Source: Trichobilharzia regenti (taxonomy: Eukaryota; Platyhelminthes; Trematoda; Strigeidida; Schistosomatidae). Taken from it: a DNA stretch of 64,000 nt. The position numbers were made by a program, and so were the translations under genes. The notes beneath the pieces were generated by a model. It was not told the DNA's origin, searched no databases, and saw nothing but the letters and a program-made list of their open reading frames with translations. The DNA lies in NCBI GenBank assembly GCA_944472135.2, contig OX235267.1:22303452-22367451 (forward strand), in the 5' to 3' direction. Shown one piece after another: positions 32,783-43,129 of the stretch (its first letter is position 1; every line of letters starts with the position of its first letter).

Positions 32783-34099
32783 ATGACTCCAGCCTATCCA
32801 ACCAAGGATACAACACTGAATAATAAACTTGGTGGAATTATTTACAAATCCTTAAAAAATATTCACCATCAATTTGAATATGAATCATTAGAAAATGAAC
32901 AGCTGCATATAAAATCAAAGTATGGCTTACTATTGGATAAACATTATCTACCAAAGGGTGATAATCCCTTCATCAATTTAACAAAAGCTTGGTGTACAGT
33001 AGCTGGTTGTACTGCTGCTTATACTTATAAAACTATTGGTCAAGATTTCAGTGAACCAATGAAAATTTGGTTGGCTAATGCTGCCAATTGTACTATCCTG
33101 TTTAGTCTTTTAGCTGAGTTCACTGATGTTCAACAGTCAACACATCAACAAAACAAGAAAATCCTACCTTCGTCTGCCTTATCGTCATCTTCGTTACCTG
33201 ATGGGAATTGGTCTTATGGTTCATGGTCACTAGACAATCTTTTGAGTGTTAATGAAATGAAGGCTATTATTAAACCTGAGATGTCAGATATCTGTGTTGC
33301 AGTAATGATAGCTGGTGTTATTAACTATTACCAGGAAGGTTGTCTACTGCCGAAAACACTGACTAAATACGCTGATGATTTGATCAAGTCAACAGAAATG
33401 GATCAGTATGGAATTACACACATACGGGATAAACTACAAATTATGGCGATCACAAGTAGTTGGATATCAAAAATTAATATTTTCAATGAAATGCAAAAAA
33501 TCGATGCTAACAGAAAATCAAATCTGAGAAATATTAAGACTTTAGGATTAACAAGCATTACACTGACTTCTGATATGATAGAATCTCTTCGAACAGCTCC
33601 AGCCGGTTGGAAGTGTACATCAATCGCTTTCAATATAGCCAGTAAATTAGTCCAGTCATCAGAATGTTTTTATTTTATGGCTGGGTTAAATGAATTAGTA
33701 GAGTTGGTTAAATTATGGCAAAAGCTGAAACAAAATCCAATCCTATATCATATTGCTGGTAAAGTTCTTACAAACACTCAAGAAAACATATTTGTGGATA
33801 ATGGAAGAAATCTTCTAGGTAGATTGATCACCTATTTAAAGTATACAGAACCACAGAGTGAATTATTTACATCGAAGTACTTAAAATCGAATGATCAAAC
33901 TCTTGAGAGGATCTATGCTGATTATTCTGAAAACTGGGAAAATATTGTAAAAGCATTTCATCATTGTACAGATAAAATAATAAAACACAGTAGTAATCTT
34001 ACACAGCAACTGAAGGCTTTACATCTTATTCCGGAGACTTTCAAACTGAATGAAAATGCTATACGTATGTGTCGTGAAATGTTTCGAGATAATGCTTAA
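32783..34099 (+). CDS. Intact single-exon gene, 438 residues, unrecognised (possible captured viral-type nucleoprotein)
   Basis: An uninterrupted 438-codon frame with G at -3, an in-frame stop just upstream, a 24-base leader behind a splice acceptor, and AATAAA at 34151. No signal peptide or membrane segment is visible. It is rich in Leu, Ile, Lys and Asn and looks mostly helical. A Ser-rich linker lies at about residues 130-147 (PSSALSSSSLPDGNWSYGSW), splitting an N-terminal part (AWCTVAGCTAAYTYKTIG) from a C-terminal part (APAGWKCTSIAFNIASKL, FYFMAGLNELVELVKLWQKL). Codon use is AT-rich like the host. I do not recognise it as a cellular family. Length, lack of introns and all-helical two-lobed make-up resemble nucleoproteins of negative-strand RNA viruses, so an endogenised viral gene kept under selection is a hypothesis. 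No diagnostic motif proves it; a fluke-specific cellular protein is equally open. Confidence 0.75.
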   Translation: MTPAYPTKDTTLNNKLGGIIYKSLKNIHHQFEYESLENEQLHIKSKYGLLLDKHYLPKGDNPFINLTKAWCTVAGCTAAYTYKTIGQDFSEPMKIWLANAANCTILFSLLAEFTDVQQSTHQQNKKILPSSALSSSSLPDGNWSYGSWSLDNLLSVNEMKAIIKPEMSDICVAVMIAGVINYYQEGCLLPKTLTKYADDLIKSTEMDQYGITHIRDKLQIMAITSSWISKINIFNEMQKIDANRKSNLRNIKTLGLTSITLTSDMIESLRTAPAGWKCTSIAFNIASKLVQSSECFYFMAGLNELVELVKLWQKLKQNPILYHIAGKVLTNTQENIFVDNGRNLLGRLITYLKYTEPQSELFTSKYLKSNDQTLERIYADYSENWENIVKAFHHCTDKIIKHSSNLTQQLKALHLIPETFKLNENAIRMCREMFRDNA

Positions 34100-34150
34100 A
34101 AACGCGGGAATTGTTGTATGTATTTGCATAAACATAAATCATTATTAGCA

Positions 34151-34156
34151 AATAAA
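34151..34156 (+). terminator. Poly(A) signal AATAAA
   Basis: A canonical AATAAA 52 bases after the stop codon of the 438-codon gene, followed by TTTTATATTGTTAATTTTG, a suitable downstream U-rich tract. Confidence 0.65.
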
Positions 34157-34242
34157 TTATTTTATATTGTTAATTTTGAGTAGATTGTTATATTTGCAGT
34201 GGTGGATTAAAAAATGAGATTATTTAATGGCAGGTTTATGTA

Positions 34243-34540
34243 AGGCGTGATTTATTGACTTGTATGCAGGAGAAAGTGGAGATGGATCGGACACTCGTTG
34301 AGGAGACCGCTGGGTGACATCGCGCGTCAAGCCCTCGAGTGGAACCCGAAAAGGGAAGCGGCGAGTGGGACGTCATTGCAATGGTGACATGGAGGAGATC
34401 GTGTGAAGATGAGTTGAAAGAGTATGGACTAACATGGATGCAGGTGAAAAGTAGAGTAGAAGACAGAAGCAAGTGGAGACGTGCAGTTGAAGCCCTATGT
34501 TCCACTAGGAGCCCAAGGGAGCAATAATAATAATGTATCT
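34243..34540 (+). mobile_element. RTE-type LINE, 3' end
   Basis: It begins inside the RWIGHTLRR signature (RRKWRWIGHSLRRPLGDIAR in frame at about 34268-34327), then the GRPR...TWRRS region and the tail GAAGCCCTATGTTCCACTAG with (AATA)n. It is one of the better-kept RTE ends here. It ends 205 bases from the 3' end of the oppositely oriented copy 34745-37048, so the two lie tail to tail. Confidence 0.8.
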
Positions 34541-34744
34541 AGGGGTTAGAATGTCATAGAAAAGGTGCCTTGTCTAATAATGAATGACAGGAGGTTGTGC
34601 AGTGTATTCGAAATTGTGTACGTGCTCATTGAAAGTTATAAGAATAATGCAGTCATGTAACAATAGATATAAGTTTGTGTTAATATCAGAAACAACACAT
34701 TGAGTGGAACTGATAAATGCATATCCTGTTCATTAATTATTATT

Positions 34745-37048
34745 ATATCCTTTAATTCCTAGAGGAACATAGGGCTTCAGCTGCGCATCTCTATTGCCTT
34801 CGGTTTTCTGCCAACCTTTTCACCCCGCTCAAGTCTCCCCACATGCTCTCATCTCCTCTTCACATGACCTCCTCCAAGTCACCCTCACACTGACGACAAA
34901 CTCGCCGATTCCCTTTCGGCCTGGTTCCACTCGAGCAATGGCTTATCTAGTGATGTCACTTGATGGTTTCCTCAGTGTATGGCCAGCCAATCCATCTCCA
35001 TTTCTTCCTTCCTATTTGTTTCACAATCGGTTCCTGCTGAGTTGGTTCGCTCATTGACAGAGATCCCTGTTGGTGATCTTTTCTGGCCGGCCATCTGATC
35101 TTGAGTAGTATTGAGCGAAGACAACTGTTAATGAAGGTCTGAAGTTTGTTTGAGATGCTGTGTATGACGCGCTGGCCAAGTCTCTGATCCGTACGTTGAG
35201 TAGCACTGACTGACTTCACATTGGAGTTGAAAAACCGGATCTTATTTCTGATGCTGATTAGTGCTGTTGAACTCCACACAGACTTGAGAGTGATGAAAAC
35301 TTGTCTTGCTTTTCCGATTCTGGCTTTGATATCCCCGTCAGTTCCGTTGACCTGTAGTTGAAACGATGCTTCCCAGGTAGGTGGGTAGGTAGGTGATGGA
35401 GGTTGTTTCTTTCAGGTTCCTCCCATTTATGCTGGCTGATTGTTGTCTGTTGTTGTTGTTCCTGTTGGTGTTGGCCAAGAATCTTCATCACCTACCTCTG
35501 TTTTATCTATGTTCATCTGAACTCCTTCCTATCTTTGATGCTTCTTCTATCGCCAGCTTGTTGCTTCTCACTTGCATATCTTCCAAGTTGTGGGAAATAA
35601 GACATATATCTGTCATCGGTGAAGTCCAGATCCTCCAAGTTGATTTTGTGTGAGTCCATTTTATGCCTGTTTCCTCATTTCCCGTTGTCTGTCTCATTAT
35701 CCAGTCTACTGCAATCAGGAAAATCATTGGCGATAGTAGACAGCCAGCCTTGCCTCACTCCCGTCCTCACTTTGAAGGCTTTCGTAAGTTTCCCGTTGTA
35801 GATTACTTGTCATGCAGCATTGTCGTACAACTGTTGGATGAGATGCATAATATTCGGTGGCACCCCATGGTAGCGAAGTAGTTGCCAAATCACCTCTCGA
35901 TCGACGCTGAGCTGTCGAAGGCCTTTTCAAAGTCGATGAAGTTGAGATAGAGAGGTGACTGACTGCCATTCCAAGCTTTGTTTAATGATGATCCGTAGTG
36001 TGGCGATTTGATCAATACATGACTTGTTTCTCCTGAATCCAGCTTGTTCCGGTCGAAGTTTTGCATTCAGGCTGGCGTGTTTGATTCTCTCCAGGATGAT
36101 GAGGCTTAGCATTTTACTTGGGATGGACAGGAGCATAATTCCGCGACAGCTTTTGCATTGACTTAAGTCTCCTTTCTTTGGTAGTTTGAATAAGTATCCT
36201 TTCTTCCAATCCTCAGGTACTTTGCCCTCCATCCACACCTTCTACAGCAATGGCGTCATCAAGTCCGCTGTTGTCTCTGGGTCCGTTTTCAATGCTTCTG
36301 CTGGAATCCCATCTGGTCCTGCTGCTTTTCCAGCTTTTAGCATCTTGATTGCATTCAGGACTTCTTATTTCCTCGGAGGGTCGATGTTAGCTGGTAGTTC
36401 TGCTTCCGTTGTAGGTATTGTTGGGCGCACAGTAGTTGACGAACGATTTAGAAGTCTTCTGAAGTGTTCAGCCCAGTGTTTTCTTTGCTCCACCTCTTTA
36501 GTGATTGACTTTCCATTGTCATCCTTTACTGGCTTAATCTGTGTCGAACTTTTGCCCGATAGGTGCCTAGTTGTTTGGTACTGTTTTGTTCAGTGTATTG
36601 TAGCTTGCATTCAACTCCTGTTTTTGTTGCCCGTTGGTGCACTGGATAATCTTCTGTCTCACCATCCTTCTCTCTTCTATTAGTTTCCAAGTATCCACAG
36701 TGAGCCACTGTTTGTCCTGCATCTTCTTTCTGCCTAGAGCTTCCATGCAGCTTTGACTCCACACCGTTTTCAAGTTGTCCCAGTGCTTTTCGACGCCGAC
36801 CTCTTCGCTAGTGTTGATTTGTGTCTCGGCTTTGTCCCGTATGCTTGCAATGAAGATGTCCTTTGTATCTTAGTCCTTCAGTTTTTGAGTGTTGAACTTG
36901 GCTTGTGGTCTATCTGCAGCTCCTGTTTCCCTGAAAGCTTTTAATTTGATTTGGATTGTCCCTTTTACAAGATAGTGGTGTGAGCCAACATCTGCTTTTC
37001 TTCTTACTTTTGTGTCCAGTAGGCTGCGCCTCCACTTCCTTTAGATTG
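34745..37048 (-). pseudogene. RTE-type LINE, 2.3-kb 5'-truncated copy, RT and 3' end
   Basis: Minus-strand reading order: the endonuclease-to-RT linker (37048-36560), RT motifs 0-2 (36238-35927: VPEDWKKGYLFKLPKKGD, CRGIMLLSIPSKMLSLIILE, EQAGFRRNKSCIDQIATLR), the motif A region near 35935-35900 (a FIDFEKAF-type block), the VRQG block at about 35790, and the ADD-containing region at about 35620, read in two frames as TDICLISH. Then come KLQTFINSCLRSI (35150-35110), RKKWRWIG and the tail near 34760. Several frameshifts and stops break it up; it is the longest RTE copy in the window. Its 5' end meets the CR1-like LINE at about 37048. Confidence 0.8.
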
Positions 37049-38700
37049 AGATAAATAATATTAATGTACTTTATTCCAAAACAATACTCATAACAGAGAA
37101 TGGAATTCTCAGCATTTCTCACAATACTGCATCTGATTTACTCAAAATATAAATAAAATTAACCACAGGACTATGTCCACATTTACGGTATAAAGTCAAA
37201 TATATTCGAAGTAAAAAATGAGAATAAGAATAATAAATATAATAATGATAACATTGAGTTTGTTTCAAACAGTATTGTCGATTTAGTTTGGAAATTTTAG
37301 CATGTGACAGATTACTGAATCTACTCTTCTGTTGATATAGTATGGTGAGGGGAAAGGCTAAATTAATAGTTACAACACAGCTTAAATGATGTTAACACTT
37401 TTGAGAAAATAAACAAATAAAAAACAAACATTGCGAGGATTATGAATATAAGAAGAACAATAACAATAAAGCTTGGTGGAATAAGGATGGAGAAGATGGT
37501 TTATTTACTAGTGCAAAGCAGGTTAGCTAGTGAGTTAGTTCATGCCTGACACTATTTTCATCACATAAAATACGTGACAACTATGGTACAGTAGAATTTC
37601 TATACTTAGACGTACGTGCATAAAGTCTTTTGATGAAAATGACTTCTTGTTTTACCTGAGGAGACACAAGGTTGGAGCTGCGGGTAGAGCTGGTGCTCAC
37701 AGTTTGACAAAATTCCTTTGTCAAATTTGTCGCATGACATCAAGTGCTTATCAGTGACAATGTCAACGATATGGCCCAATGGGATACCACTCACCCTACT
37801 GACAGTCTTCACACTTCTACGAAGCATGACATAGTCCTTTTTAAACAATCCAGGAAAAAATAGGCGTGAACAGTAAAGAAGAATAGGTAAGATGCACGAG
37901 TTGGCAAACTGTAAGAGGACGAGTTCAGTAATCCGTGAGTGCCTTAACTTCTTAAGATAAAAATTCAGACGAAATATTCTTTTGGAAATCGCTAATACAT
38001 AGGAAGACCAGGATAGATCAGAAGAAAGAATCAATCCAAGAATTCAGAATTGGTTTCTATATCACTATCATCGATTTCGCAACGGTCATAGGAATTAACT
38101 TTCTTTTACATCGAAAAATGAAAGTAACAGTCTGACATTTGGAACGATTTAGTTTAAGGCCATTAGACGAAGACCATTAGCTGACTTCTGATAGAAAGAT
38201 GTTCATCTTAATACAGTCAAGCTGGGTGTTAACAGACATTGAAATAGTTAGATCATCAGCATATTTAACAAAGTTCATGCAATAAGAAATAAAACAGAAA
38301 AGGAGAAAGGATAGCGCCTTGACGGACACCAGCCTCAGTAAGCAACGAAGTGGATGGCTTTACCTGACATACAGTGTACTGTTTTCTTCCTGAGAAGTAA
38401 GAATGCAGCCATTTGACAACTCAACAGTCAGTTTGAGTTTCACCAACCCTGTTTGACAAAATATCCTTAGGAACTAAGTGAAGAGCGAATGTGTAATCTA
38501 GCAAGGTGCAACGAATAAATTTAGCCTTCTTGTCTAAACTGGAGACAATGTTGTGATGCAAGCTGCAGCTACATCGAAAATACATTTACTATATTTATAG
38601 AGAAATTGTTTGGATTAGTTAAAGGCTTTAAGTGAAGGTTCAAGATTAAGTAAGCGTAATTTTTCGATAGCTTTCAGAAAAGGAGAGACAATAGCAATAG
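37049..38700 (-). pseudogene. CR1/SR1-like LINE, RT C-terminal half and 3' end
   Basis: The minus-strand frame 38034-37606 reads LSSDLSWSSYVLAISKRIFR, then LRHSRITELVLLQF, ANSCILPILLYCSRLFFPGL, FKKDYVMLRRSVKTVSRVSG, the typical post-palm region of CR1/jockey-type RTs. Further upstream (38300-38230) the minus strand codes GVRQGAILSPF-like and YADDLTISMSVN, so the catalytic Tyr-Ala-Asp-Asp is still readable, in other frames. The extreme 3' part (37049-37600) is noncoding and AT-rich. It is 5' truncated near 38700, where SINE family C begins. Confidence 0.75.
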
Positions 38701-38714
38701 ATCAAAATTTAAAG

Positions 38715-38960
38715 CATGATGGAAGCAGTCGGCAGGAAGCCTCTGACTCAAGGTTTCATGCTTCATGTAAGTGGTTATTAAATCGTATCTACGGTCTTCT
38801 TGGAGTCGAACCCGGGTCAACCAGTATCGCAATCAGAGACGTTACCACCTAGTATGGTAGTCACATTGGAAAGTTTATTGACAGAATTCAGTCTGGACCG
38901 GGAGAAGGAATAAATGCCTGGCATTAGTTACTACCTAGTGTCCAAGGTAATCGATAAAAA
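38715..38960 (-). mobile_element. SINE family C, damaged copy
   Basis: It has GATGGAAGCAGTCGGCAGGA, a tRNA-like head in minus orientation (GGAGTCGAACCCGGGTCAAC, ATCAGAGACGTTACCACCTA; the A box is partly deleted) and the tail TATTGACAGAATTCAGTCTG ... CTAGTGTCCAAGG. The hammerhead segment has been deleted or scrambled. Confidence 0.6.
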
Positions 38961-38964
38961 TATA

Positions 38965-39235
38965 CTATTGGTTGGGATTAGAGCTAAAATAATACTGAAA
39001 ACAACGCAGTTAGTTTTTTATTATTGACTGTGCTATACATTAAGTGATAGACTATGTTAATGAATGATCAGAGACGTAACGCCGACTGATTTATAACAAC
39101 CGGACAAAATTCTTACTGAATAAAAAAATTAAAACCTTAACTTCATTATCAATTAATAAATGAACCATTCGTCGCTCAACCACTGATTCACTATCGAACA
39201 AAATACATACCTAAAACAATGAGGCAATTAATTGA
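38965..39235. other. Stretch without a recognisable feature
   Basis: AT-rich filler between family C and family D repeats. Confidence 0.45.
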
Positions 39236-39374
39236 ATTTTAGATTTTTCGTCGATTGATTGGACTGAACCGCTCGGTCTCAGGTTGACATGTCGTCGGCC
39301 TCTTGTGCAGATGCTTCGACGATGTCTGGGCATTTAATTAGAATTTAAGTGGTGGTGGTGACTAGCAATGGAAT

Positions 39375-39415
39375 CCAGGATGTGCATTTCGTCATATTTG
39401 AGACTCGTCATCTGG
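39375..39415 (-). ncRNA. Hammerhead motif, family D, minus strand (left arm)
   Basis: Read on minus: CCAG (39415-39412), core ATGACGA, GTCT...TGAC, GAAA, TGCACA, T-C, CTGG (39378-39375). Stem I pairs fully. Stem II has one mismatch at its tip and stem III one C.A mismatch. Core position 3 is A. Likely inactive. Confidence 0.6.
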
Positions 39416-39572
39416 ATGTACCTGCCTTTCCCAGGGAGTGATGATGCTCCCACCGAGGCTCGAAACCAGTGCCCAAGTGGTCTAGTGGATAACACTTTGA
39501 TGTTTGAAACTATGGGCACTGGATTCGAGCCTTGGTGGGAACATCATCACTCACTGGGTAATGCAGGTGTAT

Positions 39573-39613
39573 CCGGATGACGAGTCCCAAATAGGACGAA
39601 ATGCGCATCCTGG
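39573..39613 (+). ncRNA. Hammerhead motif, family D, plus strand (right arm)
   Basis: Stem I is CCGG (39573-39576) with CTGG (39610-39613, one G.U). The core is ATGACGA (39577-39583; C3 to A), stem II GTCC-CAAATA-GGAC (39584-39597), GAAA (39598-39601), stem III TGCGCA (39602-39607), and cleavage position C39609. Apart from C3 this is a textbook schistosome hammerhead, including the same stem II loop as the published SmAlpha ribozyme. Confidence 0.74.
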
Positions 39614-39659
39614 ATTCCACTGCTAGTTACCATCCACCAAATAAATAAGACAATTATCT

Positions 39660-40060
39660 GGTCAGTATTTATATTCGTTGACTTATAAGTTGCTTTTTCA
39701 GTTAAGAAAGGTTATAATTGCAGCAAATGATTACCCTTTAGGGAATAGTTCGTGTGTCAGTCTGATAAGCGGTAAAGAAGAATTCGAGACTTTTGACCAT
39801 TTAGCTTAAGAAGTCAAATCAGTGGAAATACCTTGGTGATCAGTTAAACGGCAGAATCACCTAGATTTCACCAAATTTCGTCAATTACACTGCAGGCCAG
39901 ATATCCCTTTGTGGCTTCTTCAAAATGAATCATCAGTGTAAGACATTGTATAAGATGATATTATTACAGGTCACCACACTTTAGAGAGGCACAAATAAAG
40001 ACAGAGAAGAGGAATGCGACGAAAGTGCTAAGAACGAAAATGCGTTGCATAAAGAATAGT
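39660..40060. other. Stretch without a recognisable feature
   Basis: No supported gene or repeat. Confidence 0.45.
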
Positions 40061-40064
40061 CAGT

Positions 40065-40315
40065 TACAGCTCGTAGACCATTTAGCTATTGATATCTGAT
40101 TCAGTGACCTATGAATTCCAACTTCTGTTAATTAGCGATACATATAGCACAACCACCAGCCAATGTCTTTGGTGAGTAACTGATGTTTTACGTGATTTGG
40201 TTGACCCCACTAGTTACCGATTCTCACTAGAAATTTAGATAACTCTCTGTGTACAGGCAGTCATGAACAAACGTGTAACCAATCAAATCCTTGCAAACCA
40301 ACACTTGATAAAAAA
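40065..40315 (-). mobile_element. SINE family B remnant
   Basis: CAGCTCGTAGACCATTTAGC (head side), CCTATGAATTCCAACTTCTG, and AACCAATCAAATCCTTGCAA with CCAACACTTGAT (tail side) place it in family B. The centre is replaced by unrelated sequence. Confidence 0.5.
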
Positions 40316-40319
40316 ATAT

Positions 40320-41395
40320 TCAGACAAGGATTGAGATGGACTTTCAGAATCTGAATGATCAAGGCTCAAGCTAAAAGTTAAAGACTTGATGAATTGATGC
40401 TATGTTTTGGTAAGATCATTCCTAACTCTTTTGCGACCTAATCCTATTTCAGCTAGGGTTGCTCTTTGAGGGAGGCGAAGACTCACCACGTGTAATGCGT
40501 TCCCTCAGTGGACAATCTATTTTAAATAATGATTGATACTTATTTGAATTACTCAACTGATTTTGTAACTAATACCCTTTTTTCCTGACCTGTATGTATA
40601 TCATCACTTTCACACTGGTATCTGTTCTTTTAACTTATTCCCTATTATTTCTCTTTTGTTTTGACTGATTTCTATTTTTAATGCTACATTTTGCTGTTGT
40701 GGTACCAATGTGTTGTTATACGATTGTAGTTTTGTTTGACTTAATTCAAGATTCCAGCATGGAGTGACTGCTAGACATCGGACTGTCTGTGGGAAACACA
40801 TCTAGTTCAACCTGATTATTGCTCACAGAGTTTTGATCCCATCCTGTTGCAAATATCCCTAATTAGCAGATAATTTAGAGTTGTTCTTGGTCAATTAACA
40901 TCCTCCTATAGTACGTGTTCCCTACCTGAGAAATTTTAGGCAGCATAGCTACCGTACGACACCTGAGGTAGTCCTGTATTTTTCAAGTAATTTATTATTA
41001 TTATCCACTAGTACTGTGGTGAGAGCTGGCTGCTATCCAAATTGGTAGAAAGTGATTTACGTCAATGTTTACGTCCCCAATATTGGCCGTGATAAAAATA
41101 ATAGCAAAGACTGAATCAAAAACCAACCACTGCAGACTTGCATAGGCGGATACAGTTAGCACATAGATGATCTGATATTCAAGAGACAGCCACAAAGAGA
41201 TGAAAGATTAACTTTCAGTGAGAAACAACCAATCAGAAGACTGTGTTTTTCTGCTAACAATAATCTATAATAATGTACATGAAAATCTATAAATATGTGT
41301 TGATTTCCTTAATAAAAGATCTTTTGCCTGGCCCTTGTCTTATATTGTTACAGTACTACAGATTCCATATAATCAAACGGTGCTTTCATATTAGT
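40320..41395. other. Stretch without a recognisable feature
   Basis: AT-rich; no supported exon. Confidence 0.5.
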
Positions 41396-41399
41396 TTGT

Positions 41400-42540
41400 T
41401 TATTAGATGTATCACACAGTCAGTGAAACAGTATTATTTACTGGATGACATTTCGAACAAAATTCATTGTTCATAATCATATCAATTATAATCACACGAC
41501 CCTGAAACTTGAGTTTTATAGTTTTCTTTGTTTTCTATTTGTCGTAGGGGTAGTAGAATTTTCCAGATGTCAGGGTGGACAGGTGATGAGTCATTCCTAT
41601 TACATGTATTTGCAGTTGATTCGATAAACAAAGCTTCTGTTATCAATCTCTCCCTCCACCCTGCTATTACATTAGATTTTAAAACTCTCATCCTATCCCA
41701 TCCTATTTTATCGTTGTGTGTGACTGCATGTAGTGCTATAGCTGAACTATTCTCTAGATTTCTTACCTTTGTCGGGTCAACCAGTCTAGATTTAGCTAGG
41801 TTTTTATGTTCGGTTAGTCTGACTGCCCCTGTTCTACTAGTTTGACCTGACAATCATTGCAGGGTATTAGATAAACTAAATTGTTTCGTTTTAAAGGCTC
41901 CACAGGATCCTTTAACCTACAAAGCTTGTTTTAATTGAGTTTGTGGGTTTGAATACCACTTTTATTCCTACCCTGTTAAGAATTCTGCATAAGGCTTTCG
42001 AGGTCCCTTCCTTGTATGGAATTACTACTAATGATTTAGATTCCTTATTGTTGGTGTCGTCATTAATACTATTATTATTATCACTATTATTATTGTCATT
42101 ATTAGTTATCATTATTATTAATATTGTCACTATCGCTACTATCACTATTTATTTTATTTTTACATTTCCTTATATATTTTCTGACTAATTTATCCGGGTA
42201 ATTATCAAGTTTTAAGGCTTCTTTTATGTGTATCACTTCCTGTCTTGGTTTTCCTTGGTACTACTTAGTTTTTGTGCTCTCTCACTTAAACATTTCACCA
42301 ATCCTATTTTTACTGACATAGGATGGGATGATCGGAAGTCTAAATATCTGTTTGAATGTGTAGGTTTTCTGTAAACACAGTGTTTAACTTCCCATCTTCT
42401 TTCCTTTTTGCGTTGCAATCTAACATTGGAAGTTCCCCTTCCTGACTTTCCACTTCATAAGTGAAGTGAATTGCCTCTACCTTCAAATGATGTGTTCAAA
42501 AAATCTATCTATATCTTGTTTTCTAAGTACAGTGAATGGC
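41400..42540 (-). pseudogene. Penelope-like element, 3' half, minus strand
   Basis: The terminus at 41405-41480 matches that of the 26.6-28.6 kb element (ATGATTATGAACAATGAATT and TTCGAAATGTCATCCAGTAA on minus). The frame 41853-41482 reads SGQTSRTGAVRLTEHKNLAK, then NSSAIALHAVTHNDKIGWDR and WRERLITEALFIES, the GIY-YIG C-terminal part. Bases 42145-41912 correspond to the Asn-rich linker and an IPYKEGTSKALCRILNRVGI block. Bases 42418-42233 read HCVYRKPTHSNRYLDFRSSH. Frames are broken, and the catalytic RT part beyond about 42540 is absent or unreadable. Confidence 0.76.
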
Positions 42541-42544
42541 TATA

Positions 42545-43125
42545 GGCAGTCAGAAACGAACCCTGCTCTGAGTCAATTGTAGGCATTTCTGACAAACCTT
42601 CAGCTTACAATAAACAACTGTGTATTACTAGTTGTTGTCGAATCTCTTCATAAATAATTTTAGTTTTTGACCAACTCTCTCTTAAGATATGGTAATATCC
42701 AGTGTTTATATTTATTTATTAGCAGACACCATTACCTCAGTGTTACATAATTAACACTGTTTCAGATGGTTTAAACACCTGGGACACTATTTCACTTTCG
42801 TAAACCTTTTCCAAGTAAACTGAACCCTAGAATGCTGAATGTATATATTTTGTTAGTAGAAACCTCTGTACGGATTTGGGCTTTTTAGCTAATCATGAGT
42901 TGATACCTCTTATTATATCACTAGTACAGTCAATATCTAATGCATCATAAGGTTGACTTGACGTTTCAGTGTACTGATATTGTTATTTTTCACTTTTGTG
43001 TCTATTTTTCTTTTTCTGGTCTCATGTGCATTTAACTGACATGTCTGTTAATAAACTGAGAGAGTAATAGAAAATTACGCAATCTTGGAGCATTTTTCGC
43101 ATTCGACCAACTCTTAAAACCCCGC
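42545..43125. other. Stretch without a recognisable feature
   Basis: AT-rich; no supported gene. Confidence 0.5.
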
Positions 43126-43129
43126 ACTG

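Larger units (their letters stand above)
39240..39655. mobile_element. SINE family D fold-back with hammerheads on both strands
   Basis: The left arm (39361-39475) and right arm (39511-39640) are inverted copies. Left: ACTAGCAATGGAATCCAGGA, GTGATGATGCTCCCACCGAG, CCAGTGCCCA. Right: TGGGCACTGGATTCGAGCC, GGTGGGAACATCATCACTCA, GGATTCCACTGCTAG. The centre (39476-39510) contains AGTGGTCTAGTGGATAACAC, the A-box side of the tRNA-like head, so both arms hold half of the head. The outer left flank (39245-39345: CTCGGTCTCAGG, CGACGATGTCTGGGCAT) is the family tail also seen at 6780-6860. Each arm has a hammerhead. Confidence 0.74.
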
